Shown here: piece after piece, positions 50,158 to 51,530 of the stretch
How the letters are laid out: the number at the start of each line of letters is the position of its first letter
Numbering within the stretch: position 1 is the first letter of the stretch
Translations under genes and position numbers: made by a program
Origin: Planctomycetota bacterium
GTDB taxonomy: Bacteria > Planctomycetota > Phycisphaerae > Phycisphaerales > Phycisphaeraceae
DNA: 51,530 nucleotides
NCBI GenBank assembly: GCA_024279865.1
Contig: JAJRRC010000041.1
Coordinates: 1-51,530, forward strand
Direction of reading: 5' to 3'
Notes under the pieces: generated by a model
Databases searched by the model: none
The model's input: the letters and a program-made list of their open reading frames with translations, nothing else
What the model was told of the DNA's origin: nothing

Positions 50158-51215
50158 GTCTTGGACGGATGGCAGATCACGGCGGAGAATGGCTCGGTGG
50201 GACCGGCCCCGAAAGTGACATCGTTCTTTCTAGCCGCGTACGCCTGGCGAGAAACCTGGCGGGCTTCCCCTTTGTCAATCGCGCAACCAACCGACAACAA
50301 TTAGACATCCTTCAGCAATGTCGTGAACAAGTCCTTCAGGGAAACCTGGCGGACGACATGATCTGGGCAGATCTCAATGACTGTGATCAACTCGAACGCC
50401 AACTGCTCGTCGAACGACACCTTATTAGCCGTCAACATGCCAAAGCAAGCGACGATCTCCCACGCGGCGTGGCAGTCGGAGCCAATGAATCCGTCTCCAT
50501 CATGGTCAACGAAGAAGACCATCTACGCATCCAGGTTTTACGTAGCGGCATGCAGCTGACCGAAACCTTCAACCAGATCAACCAACTCGATGATGCACTT
50601 GAACAACGACTCGATTTTGCCTACTCCAAACAGTACGGCTATCTCACGGCTTGCCCAACGAACGTCGGTACCGGCATCCGCGTCAGTGTTATGATGCACT
50701 TGCCAGCCTTGAAACTCACCGGTGAAATCGACAAGGTCCGACGTGCAGCCAAAGACATGCACCTCGCCGTCCGAGGTATGTTCGGCGAAGGTTCTGATGC
50801 GATTGGCGACCTCTACCAAATTTCCAATCAAACCACGCTTGGCCGAGGTGAACAGGAAATTCTTGCAGACTTTCAACACACCGTGGTCCCGCAAATCATC
50901 GCGTATGAAAAGCAGGCCCGGCAAGCTCTGATTCGCCAAAAGCCAACCCTTTTGGATGATAAAATTTGGCGTGCTTGGGCAACCTTGACCCATGCTCGAC
51001 TTTTGCGAACCGATGAAGTGCTGGTTCTGCTGTCACACCTGAGGCTGGGTGTGAACCTCAGTCGCGTGGATAAAATCAGCATGCGAACCATTAACGAATT
51101 GTTCCTGATGAATCAGCCGGCCCACCTGCAAAAAATCGTCGGCACCGAGTTGGACCCCGTTCAACGAAGAGAAGCCCGCGCCACGCTGATTCGCCAACGA
51201 TTGGCTGCGTTGTAA
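50154..51215 (+). CDS. mcsB: Protein-arginine kinase McsB
   Basis: Product of 353 aa. Guanido-kinase fold: DIVLSSRVRLARNLAGFPF (ATP arginines, residue about 22), NEEDHLRIQVLRSG with the NEED loop (about 122), YLTACPTNVGTGIRVSVMMHLP (catalytic Cys region, about 164-185), and DLYQISNQTTLGRGEQEI (about 222). It phosphorylates arginines to mark proteins for ClpCP in Bacillus. The C-terminal RDXXRA-type pArg pocket was not clearly seen. ctsR and clpC, normally in this operon, are not in the window. Confidence 0.95.
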   Translation: MSLGRMADHGGEWLGGTGPESDIVLSSRVRLARNLAGFPFVNRATNRQQLDILQQCREQVLQGNLADDMIWADLNDCDQLERQLLVERHLISRQHAKASDDLPRGVAVGANESVSIMVNEEDHLRIQVLRSGMQLTETFNQINQLDDALEQRLDFAYSKQYGYLTACPTNVGTGIRVSVMMHLPALKLTGEIDKVRRAAKDMHLAVRGMFGEGSDAIGDLYQISNQTTLGRGEQEILADFQHTVVPQIIAYEKQARQALIRQKPTLLDDKIWRAWATLTHARLLRTDEVLVLLSHLRLGVNLSRVDKISMRTINELFLMNQPAHLQKIVGTELDPVQRREARATLIRQRLAAL

Positions 51216-51220
51216 ATTTG

Positions 51221-51295
51221 ATGCTCTAAAATATGTGAAGCCAAACGCCTCCCCGGACGCGCACGCTGTAAGCGTGCGGCTGCTTGTTAGAGCAT
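51221..51295. repeat. 9-bp inverted repeat flanking REP copy 8
   Basis: ATGCTCTAA (51221-51229) and TTAGAGCAT (51287-51295) enclose the REP element. They begin 5 bp after the mcsB stop. This could be a hairpin terminator of mcsAB or a trace of insertion next to the transposon. Confidence 0.5.
51256..51281 (+). repeat. REP-like element, copy 8
   Basis: GACGCGCACGCTGTAAGCGT then GCGGCT, orientation A, perfect stem. It is preceded at once by GCCTCCCCG, a remnant of a GC-rich unit, at the GACGC end. Confidence 0.9.
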
Positions 51296-51353
51296 TTCAA
51301 GTAATTGTTCTTCGGATTCCGATAAGTTTATTTTAGGCATGGAGGCGTTTGTG

Positions 51354-51530
51354 ATGACTTATTCAATGGATTTACGTGAGCGTGTGGTACAAGCTCTCAA
51401 GCGTGGCATGTCGGTTACACAGGTAGCTCGGCAGTTTGGCGTTTCAAGGCCCGCAGTTCGCGACTGGCAGGAACGATCTCAACGTGGCCAATTACCACCT
51501 GGCGTACCCGGCCCCAAAGGGCCCACCAAA
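51354..51530 (+). mobile_element. IS630-family transposase, N-terminal part, cut by the window edge
   Basis: 59 codons are visible, beginning MTYSMDLRERVVQALKRG; GGAGG lies 8 nt before the ATG. SVTQVARQFGVSRPAVRDW is the N-terminal helix-turn-helix and RGQLPPGVPGPKGP the following arm, a combination typical of IS630 transposases. The DDE catalytic part is beyond the edge, so intactness and the right end are unknown. The left end was not identified with certainty. Confidence 0.85.

Overview
The window looks like chromosome from a planctomycete, probably near the class Phycisphaerae. This is inferred from gene content only: two PEP-CTERM surface proteins, a DUF11-repeat protein, UDP-glucuronate decarboxylase, a glycosyltransferase 9, several c-di-GMP and two-component proteins, an McsA/McsB pair, and moderate G+C with ATG, GTG and TTG starts. 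No rRNA, tRNA, CRISPR array or prophage was found. An IS630-type transposase gene is cut by the right edge.

Layout. 1-2600: repeat array and a secreted alpha-helical protein. 2610-4260: glnA behind a good sigma-54 promoter. 4370-7000: a QueD/PTPS-family enzyme (minus) and an HscA-like Hsp70. 7260-13220: a small hypothetical, a twice-frameshifted transporter pseudogene, a membrane protein coupled to a methyltransferase, a DUF11 protein with an in-frame TAG near its end, and a sulfotransferase. 13226-21216: EF-hand membrane protein (minus), purM, a PAS/GAF sensor with a ruined GGDEF motif, a small coiled-coil protein, ribD (minus). 21252-27003: porin, two PEP-CTERM paralogues, CBS protein, RluD-type pseudouridine synthase. 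27464-37324: metallophosphoesterase (minus) divergent from a glycosyltransferase, then valS-recO-thrS-TrkA-N and an RsbW-like kinase with a PilZ protein. 37385-42201: mutS with a HAD phosphatase, and UDP-glucuronate decarboxylase (all minus). 42470-49398: a hypothetical, a candidate structured RNA, mraZ, a LuxR-type regulator with a hybrid histidine kinase, a very small hydrophobic ORF, and an HDOD-GGDEF protein. 49654-51215: mcsA-mcsB.

The outstanding feature is a family of GC-rich repeats built on a 12-bp unit (CCCCCGGAAGCC, or its complement GGCTTCCGGGGG). It occurs at 19 places. Eight are intergenic or in leaders/promoters, and three of these start exactly at a stop codon. Eleven arrays lie in frame inside ten protein genes, including valS, thrS, mutS, recO, rluD, hscA and a methyltransferase, always at points where the family normally has a short loop. 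The same DNA is read as PPEA, PGSP, ASGG or LPGG depending on frame and strand, so the common origin is at the DNA level. The two frames that would give PRKP or GFRG are never used inside genes. A second family of 26-bp palindromic (REP-like) elements, eight copies, sits directly beside these arrays in four cases with constant polarity, and two of those composites lie inside coding sequence (hscA and recO). Two further dispersed repeat families (about 100 bp and 48 bp) are intergenic. Together they suggest a repeat-spreading system that tolerates, or is selected for, insertion into essential genes. No candidate transposase for these repeats is in the window.
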